From Acidimicrobiia bacterium (GTDB lineage Bacteria > Actinomycetota > Acidimicrobiia > UBA2766), in assembly GCA_019695375.1 (NCBI GenBank), contig JAIBAC010000007.1, forward strand, positions 1 through 41,331: a DNA stretch of 41,331 nucleotides, written 5' to 3'. This document shows positions 31,613 to 40,447 of this stretch, in pieces. Each line of letters begins with the position of its first letter. Position 1 is the first letter of the stretch. The notes beneath the pieces are model-generated. The model saw nothing but the letters and a program-made list of their open reading frames with translations, did no database searches and was not told the origin of the DNA. The translations under genes and the position numbers were made by a program.

Positions 31613-34030
31613 TCAGCGCTGCGTGCCGGCCGAGCGCAGGAGGTTCCAGACCCGGTTCGGTGCTGCGGGCACTTCGCGGGCCATCACGCCGAGCGGCGCG
31701 AGGGCGTCGTTGACGGCGCACATCACCGCCGCCGGTGTGGTGTGCATGGCGCCCTCGCCGCAGCCCTTCGCGCCGAGCGGCGACACCGGCGACGGCGTCA
31801 CGACCTCGCGCTTCTCGATCGCGGGCACCTCGTTGATCGTAGGCATCAGGTAGTCCATGAAGCTGGCGGTGAGCGGCTGCGCCTCGTCGCCGTAGACGTA
31901 CTCCTCGTACAGCGCCGCACCGATGCCCTGCGCGACGCTGCCGTCGGTCTGGCCCTCGACGACGACGGGGTTGAGCCGCGTGCCGCAGTCGTCGACGAGG
32001 CAGTAGCGCACGATCTCGACGACGCCGGTCTCGGCGTCGATCTCGACGACGACGACGTGCACGGCCTGCGCCGCGGTCAGGTAGCTCTTCGCGCGGCCCT
32101 CCTCGTCGGCAGGCGTGCGCCCCGGCGCCGTCCACACGTACGTCGCCTCGGGCAGCGGGTCCATGCCCTCGGGCAGCAGGTCCGAGCGCGCCAGCATCGT
32201 GCCCGCCACCTGCGCGACCGTCATGTCCACCTCGGGCCGGCCCGCGACCCGGAACCGGCCGTCGCGGAGCTCGACGTCGCCGGCGTCGCAGTGCATGATC
32301 GCGGCGACGACGGTCGCCATCTTGTCGCGGACGCGCTCGCACGCGCCGAGCACCGCGCCCGTGATCGCGACGCCGAGGCGGCTGCCGCCGGGACCGAACG
32401 ACGGCGGCGCCGACGCCGTGTCGAGGTGGACCACGCGCACGGCGTCCATCTCGACAGCGAAGTACTCGGCGACGAGCTGGCTCACGAGCGTCGGCTGACC
32501 CTGGCCCTCGTGCGAGAAGCCGACGCGCACGGTGATGCTGCCCGTGATGTCGACGCCGACGGTGGCGCCTTCGGGCACGCCGGTCTGGGGCATGCCCACG
32601 ATCGCGTAGGCGTTCCAGTCGAACACGCCGGGCTCAATCGCGCTCGCGACGCCGATGCCGACGAGGCGGCCTTCCGCCCGCGCTGCGGCCTGGTCCTTGC
32701 GCAGCTGCTCGTAGCCGGCGAGGTCGAGCGCCTCGTCGAGGACGCGCTCGTAGCTGCCGCTGTCGTACTCGTTGCCGCTCGGGATCGTGTACGGGAAGCG
32801 GTCCGCGGGGATGAAGTTGCGGCGCCGCATCTCCGCCGGGTCGATGGCGAGGCCGCGGGCGGCGATGTCCATCATCTGCTCGAGCACGAAGAAGTGCGGC
32901 GGCGGACCCATCCCCCTGTAGGGGCTCGCCGGGACCTTGTTGGTGGCGACGAGGGTGAGGTCGTAGCGCGCGACGGGGATCGTGTACGGACCGGTGAACG
33001 CCGTCAGCGGCTTGGCGGCGCTGATCGCGCCGAAGCCGTCGCCGCTGGCGCCGATGTCGTCGACGAGCTTCACGACGAGCGCCGTGACGACCCCTTCGGC
33101 GTCGGTGGTGAGCGTCGCCTCGTAGTGGCGGTCCCACGCCTGGCTCGCACCGGCGGTCATGTACTCGGAGCGGTCCTCGATCCACTTCACGGGACGGCCA
33201 CCGGCCTTGCGCGAGAGCATGCACGCGATGTCGGTCCCGCGCGCGTTGCCCTTGCCGCCGAAGCTGCCACCGTGCGCGTGGCCGACGACGCGGACCTTGT
33301 TCGAGGCCAGGCCGAAGGTCGCGGCACGGCCGAGCGCGAACGACGACGGCGACTGCATGGCGCCGCGCACGACGATGTCGAGCGACATCGGGTCCCACTC
33401 GCACACGCAGCCGTACGTCTCGGTCGGGTTGGCACCGAGGCGGTTCCAGCGGAACCGCTCCGTGAAGGTGTGGGCCGCTCCCGCGAGCGCCGCGTCGACC
33501 TCGCCCCACGTGAACACGCGCTGCATCATGACGTTGGTGCCCTGGTCCTCGTGCACCAGCTCGCTGTCGGGCTGCATCGCCGCGAACGGGTCCTCCACGA
33601 CATCGAGCGGCTCGTAGTCGACCTCGATCAGCTCGAGCGCGTCCTCGGCGACGTAGCGGCTCGTGGCGGCGACGGCCGCGACCGGCTCGCCCACGAAGCT
33701 CGCCTTCTCGGCGGCGATGCAGAGCGCGCCCCAACCCTCGGGTGCGCTGCGCGGCGGGTTCGCCCACGCACGTGCGTCGGCACCGGTCACGACCGCGGCG
33801 ACGCCGTCGAGCGCGAGGGCGGCGGAGACGTCGATGCTCGTGATGCGGGCATGCGCGAAGGGGCTGCGCAGGATCGCGCAGTGCAGCATCCCCGGAAGCT
33901 GGACGTCGTCGATGAACTCGACGCGGCCGGTGAGGAGCGCCGCGTCCTCGGTGCGCCGCACGCGGCGGCCGACCCAGCGCGGCTCGCCGACGGGCAGCTC
34001 AGCGAGGCTCTTGGGGATCTCGACGGTCAT
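31613..34030 (-). CDS. Molybdenum hydroxylase large subunit (CoxL/XdhA family, not CO dehydrogenase form I)
   Basis: An 805-residue molybdopterin-binding subunit. Motifs: VGRRVRRTEDAALLTGR at the start, the cofactor loop HAHGGSFGGKGNARG (about 251-265), SPYRGMGPPP (369-378), and GAKGCGEGAMH with the catalytic Glu at 759. The CO-dehydrogenase form I loop (AYxCSFR) is absent. The usual AYRGAGRPE is changed to PYRGMGPPP, so the substrate pocket is unusual. It is the third gene of coxM-coxS-coxL order and hydroxylates a C-H bond with water as oxygen source, most likely on an aromatic ring, N-heterocycle or aldehyde. Confidence 0.88.
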   Translation of the reverse strand: MTVEIPKSLAELPVGEPRWVGRRVRRTEDAALLTGRVEFIDDVQLPGMLHCAILRSPFAHARITSIDVSAALALDGVAAVVTGADARAWANPPRSAPEGWGALCIAAEKASFVGEPVAAVAATSRYVAEDALELIEVDYEPLDVVEDPFAAMQPDSELVHEDQGTNVMMQRVFTWGEVDAALAGAAHTFTERFRWNRLGANPTETYGCVCEWDPMSLDIVVRGAMQSPSSFALGRAATFGLASNKVRVVGHAHGGSFGGKGNARGTDIACMLSRKAGGRPVKWIEDRSEYMTAGASQAWDRHYEATLTTDAEGVVTALVVKLVDDIGASGDGFGAISAAKPLTAFTGPYTIPVARYDLTLVATNKVPASPYRGMGPPPHFFVLEQMMDIAARGLAIDPAEMRRRNFIPADRFPYTIPSGNEYDSGSYERVLDEALDLAGYEQLRKDQAAARAEGRLVGIGVASAIEPGVFDWNAYAIVGMPQTGVPEGATVGVDITGSITVRVGFSHEGQGQPTLVSQLVAEYFAVEMDAVRVVHLDTASAPPSFGPGGSRLGVAITGAVLGACERVRDKMATVVAAIMHCDAGDVELRDGRFRVAGRPEVDMTVAQVAGTMLARSDLLPEGMDPLPEATYVWTAPGRTPADEEGRAKSYLTAAQAVHVVVVEIDAETGVVEIVRYCLVDDCGTRLNPVVVEGQTDGSVAQGIGAALYEEYVYGDEAQPLTASFMDYLMPTINEVPAIEKREVVTPSPVSPLGAKGCGEGAMHTTPAAVMCAVNDALAPLGVMAREVPAAPNRVWNLLRSAGTQR

Positions 34031-34039
34031 GGCGACTCC

Positions 34040-34537
34040 CTAGGCGTGGGCATCGGCGGCGCGCTGGGCCCGCGTCTTGGACGCCGCGAGGTGCACGGAG
34101 CGCAGGATCGACTGGTAACCGGTGCAGCGGCACAGCTGGCCGCCGAGCACGTCGCGGATCTCGTCGTCGCCGGGGTCGGGGTTCGCCTCGAGGAGCTCGT
34201 GGGTCGCCATCAGGAAGCCAGGCGTGCAGAACCCGCATTGGAGGCCGTGCTCCTCGGCGAACGCCTCCTGGATCGGGTGCAGGCCCTCGGCCTCGGCGAG
34301 GCCCTCGACGGTCGTGATGCGGAGGCCGTCGGCCTGGACCGCGAGCATCAGGCACGACCGCGTCGCCTTGCCGTCGACGAGGACGGTGCACACGCCGCAG
34401 ACCCCGTGCTCGCAACCGACGTGGGTGCCGGTGAGACCGAGCTCGGCGCGGAGGAAGTCGACGAGCGTCGTGCGAGCGTCGACGGTCGCCGTGTACGCGA
34501 CCCCGTTCACGGTCACCTCGACTGTGTGTTCGCTCAT
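34040..34537 (-). CDS. Molybdenum hydroxylase small [2Fe-2S] subunit (CoxS family)
   Basis: A 165-residue iron-sulfur subunit. Plant-type cluster ligands are Cys42, Cys47, Cys50 and Cys62 (GCEHGVCGVC then RSC); the second cluster is held by Cys101, Cys104, Cys136 and Cys138 (QCGFCTPG, LCRCTGYQ). All eight are present. The ATG overlaps the CoxM stop (ATGA). It carries electrons from the molybdenum centre to the FAD subunit. Confidence 0.92.
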   Translation of the reverse strand: MSEHTVEVTVNGVAYTATVDARTTLVDFLRAELGLTGTHVGCEHGVCGVCTVLVDGKATRSCLMLAVQADGLRITTVEGLAEAEGLHPIQEAFAEEHGLQCGFCTPGFLMATHELLEANPDPGDDEIRDVLGGQLCRCTGYQSILRSVHLAASKTRAQRAADAHA

Positions 34538-35400
34538 GTCCGCTGCACCGCCTCCGCGAGCCCGCGGGTCGTCATCGTCGCTGCGAGGTGGCGGCGGTAC
34601 TCGCTGTCCGCGTGCACGTCCGCCGGCGGGTCGGTCAGCGCCGCAGCCACCGCGGCGCCGGCCTCGCGGTAGAGCTCGTCACCGGGGCGGCCCCCGCGGA
34701 TCCGCGCCTCGGCCGCATGGGCCCGCACCGGCCCGGGGCCGACGCCGAAGAGCACGATCGCCGAATCAGCAACAGTCCCGGCGCCGTCGAGCGCGACGGT
34801 GATCGCCGCCCCCGCAAGGGCGAAGTCGCCGTGGCGGCGCGAGATCTCGGTGAACGACCAGCCGGTGCCCGGCGCCGGTACCGGGAAGCTCACCTCGACG
34901 AGGATCTCGTCCTCCTCGAGGGCAGTCGTCAGGTAGGTGACGAAGAAGTCGGCTGCGGGGATCGTGCGCTCACCGCCGGGGCCGACGACGCGCATGGTGG
35001 CCCCGAGCGCGACCGCCACGCACGGGTACTCGGCTGCCGGGTCGGCCTGGGCCATCGAGCCGCCCACCGTGCCGCGGCTGCGGATCTGGGGATGACCGAC
35101 GTGGAGCGTCGCGGCGTGCAGGAGCGGCAGCCGCTCGCGCACGAGCGGCGACTGCTCGACCTCGCGCTTGGAGGTCATCGCACCGATGCGGATCGCGCCG
35201 TGTTCCTCGCGGATGTGGTCGAGGCCGTCGACACGGCGCAGGTCGACGAGGAGCTCGGGCCGTGCGAGGCGCATGTTCAGCATCGGCATGAGGCTCTGAC
35301 CGCCTGCGATGACCTTCGCCTCGCGGCTCGCGTCGGCAAGCAGCGCGACGGCCTCGGCGAGCGTCTCGGGGGCTGCGTAGTCGAGCGGCGCCGGCTTCAT
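34534..35400 (-). CDS. Molybdenum hydroxylase FAD-binding medium subunit (CoxM family)
   Basis: A 288-residue FAD subunit with VIAGGQSLMPMLNMRLA (about 30-46), the flavin-phosphate motif TVGGSMAQADPAAEYP (about 111-126) and the CO-dehydrogenase-medium C-terminal domain (GDFALAGAAITV, GVGPGPVRA). It is separated from acxC by 126 bp filled with a hairpin repeat, so it could be a continuation of the coxG-acxABC transcript or partly uncoupled from it. No separate operator lies directly before it. Confidence 0.9.
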   Translation of the reverse strand: MKPAPLDYAAPETLAEAVALLADASREAKVIAGGQSLMPMLNMRLARPELLVDLRRVDGLDHIREEHGAIRIGAMTSKREVEQSPLVRERLPLLHAATLHVGHPQIRSRGTVGGSMAQADPAAEYPCVAVALGATMRVVGPGGERTIPAADFFVTYLTTALEEDEILVEVSFPVPAPGTGWSFTEISRRHGDFALAGAAITVALDGAGTVADSAIVLFGVGPGPVRAHAAEARIRGGRPGDELYREAGAAVAAALTDPPADVHADSEYRRHLAATMTTRGLAEAVQRT

Positions 35401-35433
35401 GGAGTCCTCACACAGTGCGGCCAGTTGCGGGGG

Positions 35434-35508
35434 GTTGGATAGCCAGAGGCGCGCTTTTCGACGCCGTGGTTGTCCAAGGTCGGCTAGCTGGCCGGATCGC
35501 TATCCAAC
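35434..35508. repeat. Dispersed hairpin repeat, copy 3 (shorter)
   Basis: A 75-bp element with GTTGGATAGC at the left and GCTATCCAAC at the right as outer arms and the shared CTAGCTGGCCGGATCG near the right end. It lacks the left third of copies 1 and 2. It lies between acxC and coxM, inside what would otherwise be one operon; attenuation of the downstream coxMSL genes is possible. Confidence 0.65.
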
Positions 35509-35526
35509 GGGTCCCGGCCAGCCCGG

Positions 35527-36069
35527 TCAGGCCCGCCACTCGGCGACGAGGTCCGGCGTCAGGTCCTTGAACTGCGCGGTGTCGGGCAGCGGCCGCCCGA
35601 GCCACTCGCGGTAGAACGTGTCGAGGTCGGGCAGGAAGTCGAAGTCCGGCGGGCAGCCCCGCGGCACCGCCTCGACCTCGAGCTGCGCGCCGCAACCGGG
35701 GCAGATGTACTCGCGCACCTGCACCCACGTCGGGTCCGGCATCTCGCGGCCCTTGTAGACCTTCGAGAGGCTCTCCTCGTCGTCGCGCACGTGGATCAGA
35801 GCCGACAGCTTCCAGTTCACGCGGTAGTCGCCGAACTCGTGGCCGCAGCGGCACTTGACGACGCGCGCCCCGTGGCGGGCGATGATGAACAGCGACGGCG
35901 TCAGGGGCAGCAGGATCTGCTCGTCCCACGGCACGCGCTCCTGGAGGATCTCGATGTACTTGTCGAAGCGGTCGGTGTCCTTGGCGCTCTTCATCATGTC
36001 CTGCACCGCAGGCCACGGAAGCACGCCGTCGATGAGCTTCTCGACGTCGGCCTTGTGGAACTCGGCCAT
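35527..36069 (-). CDS. acxC: Acetone carboxylase-type gamma subunit (AcxC-like)
   Basis: A 180-residue protein close in size to Xanthobacter AcxC. It shows the family pattern YIEILQERVPWDEQILLPL, VKCRCGHEFGDYRVNWKLSA, WVQVREYICPGCGA and FDFLPDLDTFYREWLG, with Cys73, 75, 123 and 126 as a likely metal site. It is third in acxA-acxB-acxC. GAGGAGGGGAGGGG precedes the ATG. From residues 1 to 161 I count nine differences from the gamma domain of the fusion at 27416, so the two arose by recent duplication or conversion. The role is as the small subunit of an ATP-dependent ketone carboxylase. Confidence 0.9.
   Translation of the reverse strand: MAEFHKADVEKLIDGVLPWPAVQDMMKSAKDTDRFDKYIEILQERVPWDEQILLPLTPSLFIIARHGARVVKCRCGHEFGDYRVNWKLSALIHVRDDEESLSKVYKGREMPDPTWVQVREYICPGCGAQLEVEAVPRGCPPDFDFLPDLDTFYREWLGRPLPDTAQFKDLTPDLVAEWRA
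35618..35757. repeat. 140-bp identical segment, copy in acxC
   Basis: Identical to 28755-28894, including third codon positions. The patch ends sharply in both copies at single-base differences, which points to gene conversion or to strong recent selection. Confidence 0.85.
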
Positions 36070-36097
36070 TGCTACCCCTCCCCTCCTCGCGCGCTGA

Positions 36098-38284
36098 TCA
36101 GAACTCGAAGTCGTCGGGCAGGTCCCAGAACGAGCGCAGCTCGGCGCCGTACTCGGGCGAGAGCTGCATCGACGACCGCCACATGGCGCACACGGCGTCG
36201 GCCATGTTCTCCTTGGCGGCGACCTTCTGGCGCTCCGCGTCCCACCACTCCTTGAACGGCACGGCACGCGCCTTGCGCTCCTCGCGGATCTCGCTGCGGC
36301 GCTGCTTGGTCGCGACCGAGTCGACGACGTACTCGCCGTTCATGGTGGTCTGCACACCGTGGATCTCGCTCGCGACCCGCGGGCTCGTCCAGCCCTTGTT
36401 CAGGTCCTCGACGACGGACTCGGGGTCGCGCTCGAGCGGGTCGCCCATGGCCTGCGCGCCCGAGATCGGGTGCACGATGATGTCGTAGTTCTGCAGCAGC
36501 TCACGTGTGAGGAACGGCGCCGACGGGTTCGCCTGCAGGTCGGCGGCCTCGATGTTGGTCTCGATCGTGGGCTTGGTCGCAGGGCCGCGCTCGTGGATGA
36601 GCGGCTTCTGCGCCTCGATCAGCTCCTGCACGTTCGTGTCGTGCGCGTAGCTGGGGGCGTCGGGCCAGGTCGGGTACGCGCCGTACATGCCGTGGTTCGA
36701 CACGATCTTGGACCGCATCCCCGCGCAGCCGCACTGGTACTCGATGCCTGACGGTGTGCCGTAGACCATCCACACGGCCGTGTGGCCGAGGCCGCCGCGG
36801 AAGCGGCCGTAGCCGCCCGAGTCGGGCTCGATGTTCCGACCCAGGTACATGATCGGGTAGTAGAGCTCGGTGACCTCGGCGTTGCCGAAGTCGGCGTTGG
36901 GTGTGTAGATGCACCAGGCGCTGTTCTCGCCGTCGGTGAAGCCTCGTGCCGGCGAGCCGTTGCTGGCCTGCTCGAGGGTGAGGCCGGCGAGGTAGTAGCC
37001 GAGCTGGGTGACGCCGGCGAACTCGGCTGTCATCGTCGTCGCCGCCCCGGCGGCCATCTCCTCGACGAAGCCGCGCATCTGGAACAGGCGCCCGAACACC
37101 TCGTAGAGGTTCGACATCCACATGACCGCAGGCGCCCACGCGACACCCGAGGACGCCGTGTAGTCGACCTCGAACGGGTTCGCCCACGACCCTGCCGGTG
37201 CCGTCTCGACCTCCCACGAGGCCTCGGGGCCGGAGTTGAACATGTCGAAGCCGATGATGTGGGAGTAGCCGTTGAGGAGGCCCGACTTGAGCGCCGTGGG
37301 GCTGATGTTCTCACCGAAGGGGACCGTGCCGCTCGCGCCGCGCAGGGAGAAGCGCACCCCGGCGTCGGCGTCGATCTCGACCTCCATCGGCAGGTTGAAG
37401 AGGCAGTCCACGTCCTGCTTGTTCAGGATGACGTGCTGGCCCTTCATCGCGAGGTCCTTGAACTGGGACTTGCGGATGCGGCCGGGCACGCACTGGGTCC
37501 TGACACGGCTCACCGCGTAGCGGCGGCTGTCCTCGACGTACTCCTTGGTGGCGTCGACGAAGAAGTCGAGGCCGTACTTGTCGATGACGGCGTGGACGCG
37601 CTCGCGCAGGGCGACGCAGCCGGCAAGGCGGCCGCGGGCGTCGCCCATCACGAAGTCGGGCGTGCGCGTGCGGGAGCGGACCCGCTTCTCGTACCAGGGG
37701 TAGAAGGCGTCGTTCTCGCCGACCTTCTCCATCGAGATGCAGATGCCGTCGGAGAAGCAGTCGGGGTTGAGGAATCCGACCGAGCCGGGCGTGACCGAGC
37801 CGCTGTCGGACACGTGGCTGACACAGCTCGCCCACGCCACGAGCTTGTCCTCGTAGAAGATCGGCATCGCCATGTCGAAGTCGGGCGAGTGGATGCCGCC
37901 GTAGTGGGGGTCGTTGTTCTCGAAGATGTCGCCCTGGTTGAAGCCGGGGTACTCCTCGTAGCCGAGCTCGATGAAGTTGCGGATCATCGCCGCGAGCAGG
38001 CCCGGGTGCGCGGTGATGCCGCGGGACACGCAGATCGCCTCACCCGTGGGCAGGTGCAGCGCCCAGAGGGCGTCGCCGCCCTCGACCGCGATCGGCGACG
38101 ACGACACCTTGCAGCCGACCTCCCACGCCAGGTTGCAGACGTTGGAGAGGATGTGCCAGACGGCCTCGTACGTGCCGGGGTCCTTCTCCTTGCGGGGGAG
38201 CGACTGCAGGCCGAAGAGGTTCCCCGTCTCCTCGAAGGCCTTCTCGTTGGATCGGAGCTGCTCCAGGAGGGTGGGCTCGGCCAT
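36098..38284 (-). CDS. acxB: Acetone carboxylase-type alpha subunit (HyuB/AcxB-like)
   Basis: A 728-residue hydantoinase-B/oxoprolinase family protein. The metal-site region reads ENNDPHYGGIHSPDFDMAMP and SCVSHVSDSGS, giving His132, Asp135, His157 and Asp160; the Mn site of acetone carboxylase uses a His/Asp/His set in this region. GGYGRFRGGLGHTAVW is a second family block. Presence of AcxA and AcxC subunits next to it favours a carboxylase over a hydantoinase. The ATG overlaps the acxA stop by one base (TGATG); a GTG one codon earlier is an alternative. Confidence 0.9.
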   Translation of the reverse strand: MAEPTLLEQLRSNEKAFEETGNLFGLQSLPRKEKDPGTYEAVWHILSNVCNLAWEVGCKVSSSPIAVEGGDALWALHLPTGEAICVSRGITAHPGLLAAMIRNFIELGYEEYPGFNQGDIFENNDPHYGGIHSPDFDMAMPIFYEDKLVAWASCVSHVSDSGSVTPGSVGFLNPDCFSDGICISMEKVGENDAFYPWYEKRVRSRTRTPDFVMGDARGRLAGCVALRERVHAVIDKYGLDFFVDATKEYVEDSRRYAVSRVRTQCVPGRIRKSQFKDLAMKGQHVILNKQDVDCLFNLPMEVEIDADAGVRFSLRGASGTVPFGENISPTALKSGLLNGYSHIIGFDMFNSGPEASWEVETAPAGSWANPFEVDYTASSGVAWAPAVMWMSNLYEVFGRLFQMRGFVEEMAAGAATTMTAEFAGVTQLGYYLAGLTLEQASNGSPARGFTDGENSAWCIYTPNADFGNAEVTELYYPIMYLGRNIEPDSGGYGRFRGGLGHTAVWMVYGTPSGIEYQCGCAGMRSKIVSNHGMYGAYPTWPDAPSYAHDTNVQELIEAQKPLIHERGPATKPTIETNIEAADLQANPSAPFLTRELLQNYDIIVHPISGAQAMGDPLERDPESVVEDLNKGWTSPRVASEIHGVQTTMNGEYVVDSVATKQRRSEIREERKARAVPFKEWWDAERQKVAAKENMADAVCAMWRSSMQLSPEYGAELRSFWDLPDDFEF

Positions 38285-40437
38285 CACGCGTCCTTCCTCG
38301 TGATCCAGTAGATGTCGTGCTCGTCTATGCGGACGTGGAACTGCGGAGGCACGAACAGCGTCGTGTTCGAGGCCTCGATGACGGCGAGGCCGTCGACCTC
38401 GTTGCCGGGCACGAGGTCCTCCATGCGCCAGATGTCGGCGTCGTGCCAGCGTCCCTGCTGGAAGACCGGCCGCTTGCCCTTGTACGCGTCCGACGCCGGG
38501 GTCTTGGACGCGAGCTCGTGGCGGCGCAGCTTCGGCTTCACCGTGTCCACCTTGGCGAGGACGCAGACCTCGGTCACCTGGTACGAGGCGTAAGCCGGGT
38601 CCGGCTTCGCGACGAGGGTGAACATCTTCGTGTACTGGTCCTCGTACTCGCTGATGAGGGCGTCCACGTCGGCGGGGCTCGTGATCGTGTCCACCGGCGA
38701 GACGACCTCGATGTCGTCGAGCTGACCCAGGTACTTCATGTAGACGATGCGGGTCATCGTGATCTGTTCACGCTTGAAGCCCTCACTGCCGAGCTCGTTG
38801 TAGAGCTCGTCCTCGAGCGCCTCCCACGCCATGTTGAGCGGGGCGAGGTAGCCGACCTTCATCTCGGGCGAGAGGTCGGGTGTGATCATCGTGGCGACGC
38901 TCTTGTGGCGCCGGTACGAGTAGTCCATGCACGCGCCGCCCCAGGCGGAGAACGCACCGGCGTGGGGCACGGTCACGATCGCCTTCCACGGGTAGTCGCC
39001 GGCGTAGCCGAGCAGGTGCAGCGGCCCGGCGCCGCCGTAGCCGAGGAGCACGTACTCGCGCAGGTCGTGGCCGACCATGAGGCTGCGCACGAGGTGCTCG
39101 CGCATCATCACGTTGAGGACCTCGAGGCAGGTCTCGGCCGCCTCGTAGACGTCCATCTCGAGGGGGTCGGCGATCTTCTCCTTGAACAGGTCGTAGGAGA
39201 CCTGCTTGTTCACCTTGACCTTGCCGCCGAGGTAGTTGTCCTCGTTGAGGATCCCGAGCAGCAGGTTGGCGTCGTTGATCGTCGGGATCGTGTTGCCGGC
39301 CTCGATGAAGGTCGGCCCGGGCACGCCGCCGGCGGAGTCGGGGCCGAGCTTGATGCGGTTCGTGGCCGGGTCGAGGCGGATGTAGGTGCCGGTGCCCGCG
39401 CCGATGGAGGTGATGCCGAGCATCGGCACGTTGACGTACATGTCCTGGAAGCCGGGCTCACGGTCGATCGGGAGCACTCCGGCGGTGATCGCGCCGGCGT
39501 CGAAGGACGTGCCGCCCACGTCGGAGCACACGATGTTGTCCTCACCGATCACGGTGGAGAGGTACTTGGCGCCCATGAGCCCGCCGACGGGGCCCGACAT
39601 CGCCGCCTCGAACAGCCGCGGGTAGCGGATGTTGGTTATGCCGCCGTATCCGAGCACGGTCTTGAGGCTGTGGGGGTAGCCGATCCCCTGCAGCTCCTTC
39701 TCGATGCGGAAGAGCTGCTCGCGGGCCGTGTTCGAGGCGTAGGCCTGCACGATCGTGGCGTTGGCGCGCGAGACCTCGCGTGCTGTCGGGGCCACCTCGC
39801 ACGACAGCTCGACCGGCACGGTGCGGCCGACCTCGGCCATGACCTCGCGCGCGATCTCGCCGGCGCGCAGCTCGTGCTGGGGGTTCACGTAGGAGTGCAG
39901 GAACACGATCGCGATCGCGTCGCACTCCTCGTCGCAGAGCAGCTCGCGCACGCCCTGGCGCACGTCGTCCTCGTACATGGGGATCACGGGCGTGCCGAAC
40001 ATGTCGATGCGCTCGGTCACACCACGGGCCTGCTTGCGCGGCACGAGCGGGATGCGGTGCTTGCGGTACTGCATGTGGGTGATCTCGGTCCACTGCGCAC
40101 CGATGAAGGTCTGCGAGCCACGGCCCTGGGCGTTGATGTCCTCGAAGCCGCGCGTGGTCAGCAGGCCGGTCTTGACGCCGGACATGTTGATGACCGTGTT
40201 CAGCATCGAGGTGCCCGTGTAGATGGACGTCTCGAGCTTCTCGCCGAAGGAGCGCCCCTCGCGCTTGGGGTCGATGCCCATGTACTCGAGGGCTTCCTCG
40301 AGGGACTCCATGTAGCCGACGCTCTCGTCGGCGGGCGACGTCGGCGCCTTGCCGATGACGCTGCGGCCCTGCTCGTCGACGACGATGACGTCGGTCATCG
40401 TGCCGCCGGCGTCACATGCGACGAAGTATCGGTCCAT
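38284..40437 (-). CDS. acxA: Acetone carboxylase-type beta subunit (HyuA/AcxA-like ATPase)
   Basis: A 717-residue hydantoinase-A family protein, the same size as Xanthobacter AcxA. The actin-like ATP site starts with CDAGGTMTDVIVVDEQG (8-24); VCSDVGGTSFDAGAITAG, GAGTGTYIRLDPATNRIKLGPDSAGG and VLLGYGGAGPLHLLGYA follow. In acetone carboxylase this subunit phosphorylates the ketone enol and bicarbonate at the expense of ATP (to AMP and phosphate). It follows coxG by 10 bp, with GGGGAC as ribosome-binding site. Confidence 0.9.
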   Translation of the reverse strand: MDRYFVACDAGGTMTDVIVVDEQGRSVIGKAPTSPADESVGYMESLEEALEYMGIDPKREGRSFGEKLETSIYTGTSMLNTVINMSGVKTGLLTTRGFEDINAQGRGSQTFIGAQWTEITHMQYRKHRIPLVPRKQARGVTERIDMFGTPVIPMYEDDVRQGVRELLCDEECDAIAIVFLHSYVNPQHELRAGEIAREVMAEVGRTVPVELSCEVAPTAREVSRANATIVQAYASNTAREQLFRIEKELQGIGYPHSLKTVLGYGGITNIRYPRLFEAAMSGPVGGLMGAKYLSTVIGEDNIVCSDVGGTSFDAGAITAGVLPIDREPGFQDMYVNVPMLGITSIGAGTGTYIRLDPATNRIKLGPDSAGGVPGPTFIEAGNTIPTINDANLLLGILNEDNYLGGKVKVNKQVSYDLFKEKIADPLEMDVYEAAETCLEVLNVMMREHLVRSLMVGHDLREYVLLGYGGAGPLHLLGYAGDYPWKAIVTVPHAGAFSAWGGACMDYSYRRHKSVATMITPDLSPEMKVGYLAPLNMAWEALEDELYNELGSEGFKREQITMTRIVYMKYLGQLDDIEVVSPVDTITSPADVDALISEYEDQYTKMFTLVAKPDPAYASYQVTEVCVLAKVDTVKPKLRRHELASKTPASDAYKGKRPVFQQGRWHDADIWRMEDLVPGNEVDGLAVIEASNTTLFVPPQFHVRIDEHDIYWITRKDA

Positions 40438-40447
40438 GTTCGGTCCC

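Noticed and set aside
31613-34030. Calling the large subunit a carbon monoxide dehydrogenase
   Set aside because: The form I active-site loop AYxCSFR is missing; only the superfamily can be stated.
16090-35508. Insertion sequence or transposon for the hairpin repeats
   Set aside because: No transposase frame or clear target duplication is seen; they are recorded only as repeats.
36098-40437. Calling the pair hydantoinase or 5-oxoprolinase
   Set aside because: The subunit sizes and the presence of a third, AcxC-type gamma gene fit acetone-carboxylase-type enzymes better.
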